Below are positions 16,955 through 25,786 of a stretch of DNA of 64,000 nt, piece after piece. A program made the translations under genes and the position numbers. The notes beneath the pieces were generated by a model, which worked only from the letters and a program-made list of their open reading frames with translations, ran no database searches and was not told the origin of the DNA. Numbering within the stretch: the stretch's first letter is position 1; each line of letters opens with the position of its first letter. Location of the stretch: contig DOTG01000044.1 in assembly GCA_003512955.1 (NCBI GenBank), positions 1-64,000 on the forward strand, in the 5' to 3' direction. The stretch comes from Marinilabiliales bacterium (GTDB lineage Bacteria > Bacteroidota > Bacteroidia > Bacteroidales > SZUA-534).

Positions 16955-19000
16955 ATGATGTCAGAAATGAGTAAATATCATATTAAACAAACAGACAAGG
17001 AAACCTTACGCAACTGGTTTTATTTAATGACGTTGGGCCGTGCCATCGACAACAAAGCCCCCAATTACCTGAAACAGGCTATCGGATGGTCGTATCACGC
17101 CCCGTTTGCCGGGCACGATGGAATTCAATTGGCTATTGGCCAGATTTTTGACAAAAATACCGATCACCTTTTCCCCTATTACCGCGACATGCTCACAGCA
17201 ATTTCGGCAGGCCTTACGGCTACGGAAACTATCCTGAACGGGATATCGAAAGCCACCGATGTTGCCGGTGGAGGCCGCCACATGAGCAACCACTTTGCCA
17301 AGCCGGAATGGAACATCCACAACGTGTCGTCGTGCACCGGAAACCATACCCTGCATGCCGTAGGTGTGGGCCGGGCCATGAAAAGATACAATCATAAAGG
17401 GGTATCCATCAGTTCGCAAGGCGAATCATCCGTTTCAGAAGGTTACGTGTATGAAGCCATCAATGGAGCATCGAATGAAAAACTTCCGGTGCTTTTTGTT
17501 TTTCAGGACAATGGTTATGGGATTTCGGTACCAAAAAAAGACCAAACCGCTAACCGCAAAGTAGCCAATAACTTTACAGGGCTGAAAAACCTGAAAATTT
17601 TCCATTGCAATGGGAAAGATGTATTTGATTCAATGAATGTTATGACCGAAGCCAAGCAATGGATCATCGAAAACCAGATGCCGGCCATTGTACAGGCTAA
17701 TTGCATACGGATGCACTCACATTCAAACTCCGACCGTCACGAATTATACCGCGACGAGCATGAACGTAACTACGTGATGGAATATGACCCGTTGGCCAAA
17801 TACCGCCGTTTACTTGTGCGGTATGAACGATTTACCGAAGACGAATTGCTCGACATTGAAGCCCAGGTAAAGGAAGAGGTAAAAAAAGCACACAAAGAAG
17901 CCATGGCCGCACCCGATCCCGATCCGGGCTCTATTTTTGATTTTGTATTACCTGAACCTTATCCGGCCTCGAAATATCCTGAGGGATTGCATCAATATGA
18001 AGGTGAGCCTAAAAAACTGATCGAAGGAATTAACGAAACCTTGAAAGCAGAATTCCGCCACAACCCCGATACCTACATTTGGGGGCAAGACATTGCCCAT
18101 AAAGAAAAAGGAGGCATCTTTAATGTATCGAAGGGCATGCAGCAGGAGTTTGGCATCGACCGGGTGTTTAACGCCCCTATTGCCGAAGATTTCATTATGG
18201 GAACAGCCAACGGGATGAGCCGGTTTAGCGATAAAATCAGGATTGTGGTTGAAGGTGCTGAATTTGCCGACTATTTTTGGCCAGCCATGGAACAATATAT
18301 TGATTCGAGCCACGATTACTGGCGGTCGAACGGTGCTTTTACGCCAAATGTAACCATTCGCCTGGCCTCAGGTGGCTATATTGGCGGTGGTTTGTACCAT
18401 TCCCAGAATATTGAAGGTGCGCTGGCTTCCATCCCGGGAGTGCGCATTGTGTACCCGTCGTACGCCGATGATGCCGCCGGACTGTTGCGCACCAGCATGC
18501 GTTCACGCGGCATGACTTTATTTCTGGAACCTAAAGCTCTATATAACGATCCGGTAGCATCGTCACCTGTTCCCGATGATTTTGAAGTCCCTTTTGGTAA
18601 AGCCAAAATCCGCCTGGCTGGAACCGACCTGAGCATCGTTACCTATGGCAATACCACTCATATGTGCATGGATGTAGCTAAAAAATTGGAAGAAACCGAT
18701 GGCATTCATGCCGAAGTCATTGATTTGCGGTCGCTGGTTCCTTTAGATGAAGAAACAATTTTAGCATCGGTTAAAAAAACAGGTAAAGTATTGATTGTGC
18801 ACGAAGACAAAGTATTTGGAGGTTTTGGCGGCGAAGTGGCTTCCATCATCAACGAAAAAGCCTTTGAATGGCTCGATGGCCCAGTAAAACGGATAGGTTC
18901 TACATTTACCCCCGTCGGGTTTAACCGGATTTTGGAAAAAGCCATCCTCCCTAACGTGGATAAGATTTATGCCTCTGCGCTTGAACTTATTGCCTTTTAA
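16955..19000 (+). CDS. Fused 2-oxo-acid dehydrogenase E1 (alpha + beta)
   Basis: A 681-residue thiamine-diphosphate enzyme with both E1 halves on one chain. The alpha half (about 1-330) has GQDGESS-like cofactor sequence (QGESSVSEG) followed by VFQDNGYGIS. The beta half starts near 355 (INETLKAEFRHNPDTYIWGQDI) with RVFNAPIAEDFIMG and ends with the C-terminal transketolase-like domain (VLIVHEDKVFGGFGGEVAS). Fused E1 of this layout is common in Bacteroidota branched-chain dehydrogenases. It decarboxylates the 2-oxo acid and loads E2. Met-1, Met-2 and Met-5 are all possible starts. Confidence 0.9.
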   Translation: MMSEMSKYHIKQTDKETLRNWFYLMTLGRAIDNKAPNYLKQAIGWSYHAPFAGHDGIQLAIGQIFDKNTDHLFPYYRDMLTAISAGLTATETILNGISKATDVAGGGRHMSNHFAKPEWNIHNVSSCTGNHTLHAVGVGRAMKRYNHKGVSISSQGESSVSEGYVYEAINGASNEKLPVLFVFQDNGYGISVPKKDQTANRKVANNFTGLKNLKIFHCNGKDVFDSMNVMTEAKQWIIENQMPAIVQANCIRMHSHSNSDRHELYRDEHERNYVMEYDPLAKYRRLLVRYERFTEDELLDIEAQVKEEVKKAHKEAMAAPDPDPGSIFDFVLPEPYPASKYPEGLHQYEGEPKKLIEGINETLKAEFRHNPDTYIWGQDIAHKEKGGIFNVSKGMQQEFGIDRVFNAPIAEDFIMGTANGMSRFSDKIRIVVEGAEFADYFWPAMEQYIDSSHDYWRSNGAFTPNVTIRLASGGYIGGGLYHSQNIEGALASIPGVRIVYPSYADDAAGLLRTSMRSRGMTLFLEPKALYNDPVASSPVPDDFEVPFGKAKIRLAGTDLSIVTYGNTTHMCMDVAKKLEETDGIHAEVIDLRSLVPLDEETILASVKKTGKVLIVHEDKVFGGFGGEVASIINEKAFEWLDGPVKRIGSTFTPVGFNRILEKAILPNVDKIYASALELIAF

Positions 19001-19080
19001 TGGTTAAACAATAAAATTACGACCCAAAAACAAAACAAAAACTTGAGCTTATTGTTAAATTTTAGTGTAGTCAAACAAAC

Positions 19081-19584
19081 ATGAAAAGAACAGCAATATT
19101 ATACAGTTTCAATTCCCAAAAAACCGCCCGTGCCGCTAAAATGGTTCAAGAGGAATTTGGGGGCAACTTAGAGGAGGTGAATGTTGAGGAAATCACCCTG
19201 AACAAATTCCATGATTACGAAAATTTCATTTTAGGTGTACCCACCTGGTTCGACGGGGAACTTCCCAATTATTGGGACGAGTTTATTCCCGAGCTGGAAG
19301 AGGCCGACCTGAAAGGGAAAACTTTTGCACTTTATGGAGCCGGCGACCAGAAAGGGTATCCTGAAAATTTTGTAGATGCCATGGGTATTTTGGCAGAACT
19401 GCTTGAAAAAAGAGGCGGTAAGATTATTGGTTTTGTACCCAACGAAGGGTATGAATTTGAAAGCAGCAAGGCCCTGCGTGGAAATTATTTCTGCGGCCTT
19501 CCCCTCGACTTTGAAAATCAAGCCCGGATGGTGAAACCGAGTATCAACCGCTGGGTAGAACAACTGAAACGGGAATTCGATTGA
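19081..19584 (+). CDS. fldA: Flavodoxin (long-chain type)
   Basis: A 167-residue flavodoxin. The FMN phosphate loop reads SFNSQKTA, a variant of the usual TGNT loop. The two aromatic flavin-stacking regions are visible: PTWFDGELPNYWDEF (about 57-71) and GAGDQKGYPENF (about 97-108). It is a low-potential one-electron carrier in the cytoplasm, used by radical-SAM and other reductive enzymes. It stands between the E1 gene and a flavoprotein gene with 80 and 54 bp gaps, so cotranscription is possible but not shown. Confidence 0.88.
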   Translation: MKRTAILYSFNSQKTARAAKMVQEEFGGNLEEVNVEEITLNKFHDYENFILGVPTWFDGELPNYWDEFIPELEEADLKGKTFALYGAGDQKGYPENFVDAMGILAELLEKRGGKIIGFVPNEGYEFESSKALRGNYFCGLPLDFENQARMVKPSINRWVEQLKREFD

Positions 19585-19638
19585 TGCAATAAAAATTGAT
19601 TTAAGACTTTAACCAAATAAATTAACGGAGGACTGATT

Positions 19639-20652
19639 ATGGCAACTATGAAAACCACTTACATGGGCATCGGGCTAAAGAATCCCATCATTATTGGGGC
19701 CAACAACCTGGTGACCGATCCCAAAAATGCCAAAGCATTGGAAGATGCCGGAGCCGCGGCCATTGTGTATAAATCGCTTTTTGAGGAGCAAATCCAGTTA
19801 GAAAGTTATGAAATGGATATGCAAATGGAAGCCTACAACGAGCGCAACGCAGAAATGACCAAATTGTTTCCCGATTTAGACCATGCCGGTCCCCGCGAAT
19901 TCCTGATGAACCTCAAAAAAGTTAAACAATCGGTTTCAATTCCAGTGATTGGAAGCCTGAATTGCGTGAACCGCGATACCTGGGTAGCCTGGGCAAAGGA
20001 AATGGAACAAACCGGTATTGATGCATTGGAACTGAATTTCTACCATGTGCCTTACGATTTTAACCTGGAAGAGGGTGTTATTATTGAGGAACAGGTAGCC
20101 ATTGCCAAAGATGTGGTTAAGGCGCTTAAAATACCTGTATCCGTGAAACTCAGCCCGTTTTACACCAACCCGTTGAATTACATCCACCGTTTAGATGCCG
20201 TTGGTGTCAAAGCATTTGTAATGTTCAACAGTTTGTTTCAACCCGATATTGATACCGAAAACCTGAGACTGGTTTACAAATACAAATTCAGCCATCCCGA
20301 AGATAACCGACTGCCACTGCGTTATACCGGCTTAGCCTACGGAAATGTAACAGCCGACATTTGTACCAGCCGGGGTATTTTTACCGGCAACGATGTAGCA
20401 AAGATGTTGCTTGCCGGAGCCAACACGGTTCAAATGGTCAGTGCCGTCTATAAAGGAGGTTTTAGTGTCATCACCCAGGTTTTGGAAGATTTGGAAACCT
20501 GGATGAATAAAATGAATTTTAAATCAGTGGACGATCTCCGGGGGAAAATGTCGAAAAAGAACATTAAAAGCCCGTTTGCTTACCGTCGGGCACAATATAT
20601 TGATATTTTGCTGCGTTCTGACGATGTGCTGAAAGAACATGCACTACATTAA
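19639..20652 (+). CDS. Dihydroorotate-dehydrogenase-like FMN protein
   Basis: A 337-residue TIM-barrel flavoprotein of the dihydroorotate dehydrogenase family (MGIGLKNPIIIGANNL; SVKLSPFYTN; GANTVQMVSAVYKGG near the phosphate site). Such 'DHODH-like' proteins differ from true PyrD and their substrate is not established. A rare strong ribosome-binding site (GGAGG, about 7 bp before the ATG) precedes it, unusual in this window. A clear terminator follows at 20667-20696. Confidence 0.75.
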   Translation: MATMKTTYMGIGLKNPIIIGANNLVTDPKNAKALEDAGAAAIVYKSLFEEQIQLESYEMDMQMEAYNERNAEMTKLFPDLDHAGPREFLMNLKKVKQSVSIPVIGSLNCVNRDTWVAWAKEMEQTGIDALELNFYHVPYDFNLEEGVIIEEQVAIAKDVVKALKIPVSVKLSPFYTNPLNYIHRLDAVGVKAFVMFNSLFQPDIDTENLRLVYKYKFSHPEDNRLPLRYTGLAYGNVTADICTSRGIFTGNDVAKMLLAGANTVQMVSAVYKGGFSVITQVLEDLETWMNKMNFKSVDDLRGKMSKKNIKSPFAYRRAQYIDILLRSDDVLKEHALH

Positions 20653-20666
20653 TGTTAGTAAATTTA

Positions 20667-20696
20667 AACCGCCGACTATTGCCGGCGGTTTTTTTT
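20667..20696 (+). terminator. Rho-independent terminator
   Basis: A perfect 8-bp stem AACCGCCG (20667-20674)/CGGCGGTT (20683-20690) with an 8-nt loop runs directly into a T tract to 20696. It closes the transcript ending with the dihydroorotate-dehydrogenase-like gene. Confidence 0.92.
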
Positions 20697-20708
20697 ATTT
20701 ATAAATGC

Positions 20709-20716
20709 TAACTTTG
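20709..20716 (+). promoter_or_regulatory. Bacteroidota-type -7 promoter element
   Basis: TAACTTTG matches the Bacteroidota -7 consensus TAnnTTTG and lies 22 bp before the next start codon, just after a terminator, where a promoter is needed. The -33 side is T-rich but lacks an exact TTTG. Confidence 0.55.
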
Positions 20717-20738
20717 AATCATCGGAAAAACAATCAAA

Positions 20739-21722
20739 ATGAAATGTCTTTTTATCTCGATCTTGATTTTTGTTACCTGGTTGGGACAAGCTACCTGTCA
20801 GGATTTTTCCATCGATGAGCAGTATAAACAGGCCCTGGCCAACGCCAAGCTTGCCTTTGAAGCCAAACAATATTCCCAGGCCGTGGTATTTTACCGCGAA
20901 GCACAGAAAATAAAACCCGGATCGCTGTTGCCAAAATATAAAATTGAGGACATCCGAACCATTTACATCGAAAAAGAAAAAAAAATACAACCTACAGTTG
21001 ATTCAAAAACAAAGAAAAAGGAGACCCGCAAAACCACCAGGGCAAAAGAACAGAACCCGGCCACGGAAGATGAAATTATTCGTGAAACAGCTACCCGAAA
21101 AATGAACGAAGAGGCCGACCTTGTGGAAAAGGAATTGAAAACCCTGAAGGTGGAAGCCGCCGTTATAAACGAAGAACCAGCTATTATCGACACCACTGCT
21201 ATGGTAATCGCTGAGGTGGAAAAAGACCGGGAAACCACGGTAGCCCCTATTGAAAAAAAGAACACCCCTCACCTGACAACCACTAACAACACGAAAACGG
21301 AAGTATCACCAATCCTTGAAAAGCGCGAAACTTCCGTGGTTAATAAAGCTGATAGCGGAATTCCTGAGAAAAAAAACTATCCAGAGTCTATCAATACCAC
21401 AAAACCTTCAGCAGCCTCTCAACCTATAAAAAAAGTAAAAACCGCGTTGACCGAAGAAGAACGGAAGATTTGGATAGAACAGGAACAAAAACGACTGGCG
21501 GTTTCCTACCCCAATAAAAAGACCGTGGAAGAACTGGACCAACCCGGCAAGCACATAACGCGTGTCATCATGAATATTAACCAGAAAGTGGTGATTTATT
21601 TAAAGGTAAAGCATAGCTGGGGAGCCACGTTTTTCTTCATCGACGAGGTGGGGCAAGAACTGAAAAGTATCAACGAACAATATTTTAATTTAATGACAAA
21701 TCTGGACATTTATGGAAATTAA
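20739..21722 (+). CDS. Exported protein of unknown function with TPR-like start and charged linker
   Basis: A 327-residue protein with a signal peptide (about 1-20, ending TCQ), a TPR-like helical segment (QALANAKLAFEAKQYSQAVVFYREAQK, about 30-57), and then a long Lys/Glu/Thr-rich low-complexity linker (about 75-240). A compact C-terminal domain starts near 245 (TALTEEERKIWIEQEQ) and ends with LMTNLDIYGN. No family is recognised. It overlaps the next gene by 11 bp. A cell-envelope role is likely from the signal peptide alone. Confidence 0.65.
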   Translation: MKCLFISILIFVTWLGQATCQDFSIDEQYKQALANAKLAFEAKQYSQAVVFYREAQKIKPGSLLPKYKIEDIRTIYIEKEKKIQPTVDSKTKKKETRKTTRAKEQNPATEDEIIRETATRKMNEEADLVEKELKTLKVEAAVINEEPAIIDTTAMVIAEVEKDRETTVAPIEKKNTPHLTTTNNTKTEVSPILEKRETSVVNKADSGIPEKKNYPESINTTKPSAASQPIKKVKTALTEEERKIWIEQEQKRLAVSYPNKKTVEELDQPGKHITRVIMNINQKVVIYLKVKHSWGATFFFIDEVGQELKSINEQYFNLMTNLDIYGN

Positions 21723-22095
21723 ATTTTACGAATACATTGAGGCCACGCCCGAAGAGATTTTTTTGGCGTTGACCAATCCCTTTACCATTGAATTGTGGAG
21801 CGATTCACCGGCAAAAATGGATGCCAATGAAGGAACGGAGTTTGAACTCTGGGATGGTGACATCTGCGGACGGAACCTGAAAGTGGTCACCAACCAGGAA
21901 CTGGTGCAGGAATGGTACTTCGATGAACAACCCGAACCCTCCATTGCTACCATCAAACTGCATCCACACAAAACCGGAACCCAGGTGGAGGTAAAACACA
22001 CCAACGTTCCCGACGAAGCTTTCAAAAACATCAACGATGGCTGGCACGATGCTTATATTGGTGCCATAAAACGTTTTTTTGAAGAGGATTTGTGA
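21712..22095 (+). CDS. START/SRPBCC-domain protein (AHSA1-like)
   Basis: A 127-residue single-domain protein with the Bet v1/SRPBCC pattern: an N-terminal strand and helix (YEYIEATPEEIFLALTNP), central strands with WSDSPAKMDANEGTEFELWDGDICGRNLKV, and a C-terminal helix (GWHDAYIGAIKRFFEEDL). Family members bind hydrophobic ligands or help protein folding, and the ligand here is unknown. It is translationally coupled to the preceding gene through an 11-bp overlap. Confidence 0.8.
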   Translation: MEIKFYEYIEATPEEIFLALTNPFTIELWSDSPAKMDANEGTEFELWDGDICGRNLKVVTNQELVQEWYFDEQPEPSIATIKLHPHKTGTQVEVKHTNVPDEAFKNINDGWHDAYIGAIKRFFEEDL

Positions 22096-22258
22096 TGTGA
22101 TAGCAGTGAGACAGGGACTTGGATATGAGACCTGAGGTAGGAGATTTGAATTTTATGGCAATGCCTTACATCAATAAAAACAACAGTTCACATACTCAAT
22201 AAAAATTTGTTTGCTTTTGGGACAAAGATTCAATTATCAAAAAATCCATTCCTTTTTA

Positions 22259-22266
22259 TATCTTTG
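22259..22266 (+). promoter_or_regulatory. Candidate -7 promoter element
   Basis: TATCTTTG matches TAnnTTTG 28 bp before the start of the small membrane-protein gene. No exact TTTG is seen at the -33 distance. Confidence 0.4.
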
Positions 22267-22294
22267 GTAAGCAGTAAACCAAAAACAGAAGAAC

Positions 22295-22774
22295 ATGAAA
22301 CAACCACAAGTTCCCAAAGAAATTGTTAAACAAATACAAACCAGTTTTTGGCTCGCCTTATTATTTCCCCTGCTGGTACTCACTCTTTTTCACTTTCTGG
22401 TGACCATGTATAAAGAGGGCGGCATGGCTGCCGAAGATGCCAATTTTGCCTATTCACTGTTTATCATCCTCATTGGGACCTGCATAGTAACCATTCCATC
22501 CACCATTTATATCAGCCGGAACCGCATCAAACGGATTGAAAAATCCATTCCTCTGCAAAAAAAACTTTACGACTACCGTGATGCCTTTTTTTGGAACCTT
22601 TACGGCGTTGAGTTTTGTCTGCTTTTCAGTGCCATTTACTACCTGCTGATTGCCAATGTCCAGGTTTTGATATTGTCGGCTTCGTTGTTAATCCTGTTAA
22701 TAACGCTTATCCCTACCAAAGAGCGTATTGCCAACGACTTGGGATTGAGCCAAAAGGAACGGTTTGAAATTTAG
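22295..22774 (+). CDS. Small membrane protein of unknown function
   Basis: A 159-residue protein with about four hydrophobic segments arranged in two pairs (about 17-37, 52-72, 100-118, 122-140), and a basic cytoplasmic loop between the pairs (SRNRIKRIEKSIPLQKK). I recognise no family. The N-terminus is cytoplasmic by the positive-inside rule. It precedes a visibly AT-richer segment and is probably the last gene of the core block. Confidence 0.6.
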   Translation: MKQPQVPKEIVKQIQTSFWLALLFPLLVLTLFHFLVTMYKEGGMAAEDANFAYSLFIILIGTCIVTIPSTIYISRNRIKRIEKSIPLQKKLYDYRDAFFWNLYGVEFCLLFSAIYYLLIANVQVLILSASLLILLITLIPTKERIANDLGLSQKERFEI

Positions 22775-22777
22775 GTA

Positions 22778-22789
22778 GGATACCTATCC
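22778..22789. promoter_or_regulatory. Small palindrome upstream of hipB
   Basis: GGATACCTATCC is an inverted repeat of GGATA with a 2-nt centre, about 105 bp upstream of hipB. E. coli HipB sites pair TATCC with GGATA in the other order, so a match to that operator is not claimed. A second palindrome, TATTTAAATA (about 22878-22887), lies just before the hipB start. Confidence 0.25.
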
Positions 22790-22894
22790 GTGTTTTTGTT
22801 TGGAACAGTACCCCAAATTTGGTAAACTTGTGTATTATATGCCTACACTTAATAATTTACATTTATTTAATCAGATTATATTTAAATACATATA

Positions 22895-23092
22895 ATGAAA
22901 AGATTGGCAGAATTTGTAAAAGGACGGAGAAAAGAAGTTAATCTGACTCAGGAAGAATTTGCTGAAAGGTCCGGGGTTGCTTTAACGGTAATACGCAAAA
23001 TTGAACAGGGTAGAACAAATCTGAATATGGAAAAGGTCAACTTGGTGTTGAAAATGTTTGGACATGAATTGGTACCTTTAAATAGCAAATAA
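22895..23092 (+). CDS. hipB: HipB-like XRE-family DNA-binding protein
   Basis: A 65-residue protein that is almost entirely a Cro/CI-type helix-turn-helix: LTQEEFAERSGVALTVIRKIEQGRTNLNMEKV. The C-terminal NLVLKMFGHELVPL is characteristic of HipB proteins. It probably represses its own operon as the antitoxin and repressor of a HipA-type module. The next gene begins 8 bp downstream. Base composition is lower in GC than the neighbours to the left and right. Confidence 0.85.
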   Translation: MKRLAEFVKGRRKEVNLTQEEFAERSGVALTVIRKIEQGRTNLNMEKVNLVLKMFGHELVPLNSK

Positions 23093-23100
23093 CTGGCAGA

Positions 23101-23436
23101 ATGAGACAGGGAAAAGTATATTATAAAGATTATCTGGCTGGAATTATCACTGAATCCAACGAAGGTGAATATGTCTTTCAGTATGATAAAAATTATGTGA
23201 GAGAACATCCGAAAGAATTTATCACCTTTACGATGCCTGTTACAGAAAAACCATACACCGATAAACGATTGTTTCCCATTTTTGATGGATTGATACCCAA
23301 AGACTGGTTATTGGAAATAGCATCAAAAAACTGGAAAATTAATAGCAACGATCGTATGGGTTTGCAATTGGCGTGCTGTCAAAATTGTATGGGTGTCGTG
23401 AGTGTTGTACCTATTCATGAAGAAGATGGAGCATAA
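23101..23436 (+). CDS. HipS-like protein (HipA N-terminal subdomain), kinase gene absent
   Basis: A 111-residue protein matching the N-subdomain of HipA kinases: a start KVYYKDYLAGIITE, then FDGLIPKDWLLEIASKNW and the closing NDRMGLQLACCQNCMGVVSVVP. In split HipBST modules this domain is a separate protein, HipS, followed by the kinase HipT. Here the downstream gene is an unrelated lipoprotein and no kinase domain exists in the window. The module is therefore incomplete: a solitary HipB-HipS pair, a remnant, or an anti-toxin pair acting on a distant kinase. Confidence 0.8.
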   Translation: MRQGKVYYKDYLAGIITESNEGEYVFQYDKNYVREHPKEFITFTMPVTEKPYTDKRLFPIFDGLIPKDWLLEIASKNWKINSNDRMGLQLACCQNCMGVVSVVPIHEEDGA

Positions 23437-23522
23437 GTGCTTATATTGTTACGTTGTGGGGTATAAACAAACGATAAATATGAATTATTAATCAAAAGAT
23501 TATGTATTTAAATTAGACTGCT

Positions 23523-24305
23523 ATGAAAAGAATAACTATTCTCTTGTTAATTAATATTCTAATTATTAGTTGTGAAACAGAAGAAAATTCAACAACTGAT
23601 AGTACAATTCTTAATTCTGAAATAATAATTGGTAAGTTGAATCCTAATCTGACTCAGACTAGGATTGATACTATAATTGAATACACTGATTATCTCGAAC
23701 CCCCTCATTATGGCAGGGCTGAATTCGAGTTTTTAATTGATGTAGATGGTGATAACATTAATGATTTATCTTTTAATCATAAGTATGCTAGATCAAAATG
23801 GGGAATTTATTATGATTCGACTTCTTTAGGAATTATTAATTCCGATTTTGAAGTTTCTTCATTGAGGAAAAATGACACTGTCTATTATTGTGGTTTTGTT
23901 GATACTATTTCATATCCCGATTATCCATATTATGACACAACCTTTTACTCTGAAAATATAGGATTTACTTGTGAACATAGTTTTGGAATTAGTAGTGTTT
24001 CAAATAATATTTATCCTCAAATCCAGTATTTAAATGATACACTAAATAAAGATGCTTTCTGGCTAAATCTAAAGGAAATAAGACTATTATATAAACGAAC
24101 AGACGGGGGTGGTCCAATGTTTACAGAATTTGCATATAATTACAGATATAAAATCAAAGAAGGATTAATAAGTAACCCAGAGGTTCAATTTATTATATTT
24201 AGAAAAAATGAAGGAGATGTTTACAGATATGGGTGGATAAAAATTAGTATTGTTGACCATTCTCGCATATATTTACATGAAATAGTCTTTGAAAATAAAG
24301 TATGA
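23523..24305 (+). CDS. Lipoprotein of unknown function
   Basis: A 260-residue lipoprotein: a hydrophobic start ending in the lipobox LIISC (Cys about 17), followed by an acidic/Ser/Thr-rich spacer. Residues around DVDGDNINDLSF resemble a calcium-binding loop of the kind found in surface proteins. The rest is rich in Tyr, Asp and Asn, with a closing beta-rich part (YRYGWIKISIVDHSRIYLHEIVF). No family is recognised. Codon use is visibly AT-rich compared with genes on either side, which suggests recent acquisition together with hipB/hipS. Confidence 0.65.
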   Translation: MKRITILLLINILIISCETEENSTTDSTILNSEIIIGKLNPNLTQTRIDTIIEYTDYLEPPHYGRAEFEFLIDVDGDNINDLSFNHKYARSKWGIYYDSTSLGIINSDFEVSSLRKNDTVYYCGFVDTISYPDYPYYDTTFYSENIGFTCEHSFGISSVSNNIYPQIQYLNDTLNKDAFWLNLKEIRLLYKRTDGGGPMFTEFAYNYRYKIKEGLISNPEVQFIIFRKNEGDVYRYGWIKISIVDHSRIYLHEIVFENKV

Positions 24306-24464
24306 TCAAATGTTAATTACACCCTACAACGCGGTATAAAAGTTCACCCTATTCCTTTTTTATGATATTAACAAATTAACAACAGTTAACAAGAAAAGAA
24401 AAAGAACCAAAAAGAAAAGAAAATCAACAACATACATATTATGAAGAAAATAATTGTTAATATT

Positions 24465-25766
24465 TTAATACAAATATAAAGCCGCGGTTAGTTGTTTAAG
24501 TTTGGTTTCGGCCAACTTCAGATTGTACTCAAACTGAATCAACCGGGTTGCCGATTGTTCAAAATCCTCTTGTGTCTGATGGACTTCCAGCGAGGTGGAT
24601 TGCCCCAGCTTTAACCGTTGCAGGCAGATTTCCAGGTTTTCTTTAGCCAACAGGTGGTTTTCTTTCTCAATCCCCCAAAGCTGTTTTTGCTGAATGTACT
24701 GGCTCAGGGTTTGTTGCAAGGCAGTTTGCACTGAAAGTTTGGCAAAGGAGAGTTGGTCGGTGGCTGTTTGCAACCCGATTTTTGCCAATTGTATTTTTCG
24801 CTGGTTATCGCCAGCCTGATAAATGGGAACGGAAAGAAATGCTCCCACTTTTGGCCCCCTGTTTTGATTGGTGAGCAGGCTGCCGCTGCTGTTCCCGGTG
24901 AGCGAAAAACCATAACCTGCCGACATACTAAACGAGGGTAACCGGGAACGGTTGGTTTCCTTCAAAGCCAACTGAGCCACTTGCACCTGTTTTTGGTAAT
25001 ACTGAATGGTGGTATTCACCGAATCTACCAGTTGAAACCACTGTTTTTCTTCCAACGAATTGGCCAAAGGAATGGAATCGGCTACCTGGTAATCCAACCC
25101 CTGATCGGTGCCCAGCAACAAGTTCAATTCGCGCTTGGAGGCATCAATGGAGGTTTGTTGCGTGATAGAATTCTCAATATTTACATTTAAGTCGATTTTA
25201 GCCTGCAACCAATCGGTCTTTGGTTTCAAGCCTGTCTGATAGGCTGTCTCGGTAATCTTTACCCGCTCCTTGTTATAGTTGATGGTCTCCTGTAACGAAC
25301 GTAGTTGCTGGTTTTGTTTTACCACCAGGTAATAAGCCTCAGTAACATCGTACAAAGTTTGCATCACCTGATCCTTTAGCTGGATGCCGCCCAAAGCTTC
25401 CAATTCTGCCAGCTTCGATTTGGTTATCCGGATCCGCCCACTTTCAAAAAGGGTCCAGTTCAACTCAGGCCCCGCACTCAATGTTTGTGTATGTAGTGAA
25501 TTATTGTCAAGTTCAGTTCCATCGCTATAAGTTTGATGGGTGCTGTTCCATGATAAGTTTCCCGAACCGTTCAAAGAAAAGTTGGGCAACATTCCGGCAT
25601 TTCCCCAGGTATTGTTGGTCTTTGCCATCAGGGCTTCATTCTGAGCTACCTTCAAGTTGAAGTTATTTTTCATGGCCCATTCTACCGCCTCCTCAAAAGT
25701 CAGAACCTTTTGAGCAACGCTGTTGAGAGCAGTTATCAATACTAGCAGTAAAACTAAATTCTTCAT
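24465..25766 (-). CDS. TolC-family outer-membrane efflux protein
   Basis: A 433-residue outer-membrane factor with a signal peptide (about 1-18, ending NSVAQ). The characteristic repeated helical hairpins are visible (LTFEEAVEWAMKNNFNLKVAQNEALMAKTNN at the start; a second repeat near 340-420 with QTEDFEQSATRLIQFEYNL). Together with the RND pump and membrane-fusion protein upstream it forms a tripartite efflux channel through the outer membrane. It is last in the operon, 20 bp after the pump gene. Confidence 0.88.
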   Translation of the reverse strand: MKNLVLLLVLITALNSVAQKVLTFEEAVEWAMKNNFNLKVAQNEALMAKTNNTWGNAGMLPNFSLNGSGNLSWNSTHQTYSDGTELDNNSLHTQTLSAGPELNWTLFESGRIRITKSKLAELEALGGIQLKDQVMQTLYDVTEAYYLVVKQNQQLRSLQETINYNKERVKITETAYQTGLKPKTDWLQAKIDLNVNIENSITQQTSIDASKRELNLLLGTDQGLDYQVADSIPLANSLEEKQWFQLVDSVNTTIQYYQKQVQVAQLALKETNRSRLPSFSMSAGYGFSLTGNSSGSLLTNQNRGPKVGAFLSVPIYQAGDNQRKIQLAKIGLQTATDQLSFAKLSVQTALQQTLSQYIQQKQLWGIEKENHLLAKENLEICLQRLKLGQSTSLEVHQTQEDFEQSATRLIQFEYNLKLAETKLKQLTAALYLY

Positions 25767-25786
25767 ACATCAAAATAATTTGAGAT

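Noticed and set aside
22778..22789. Palindrome as a HipB operator
   Set aside because: Half-sites are in the opposite order to known HipB sites and it lies over 100 bp upstream, so it is kept only as a weak note.
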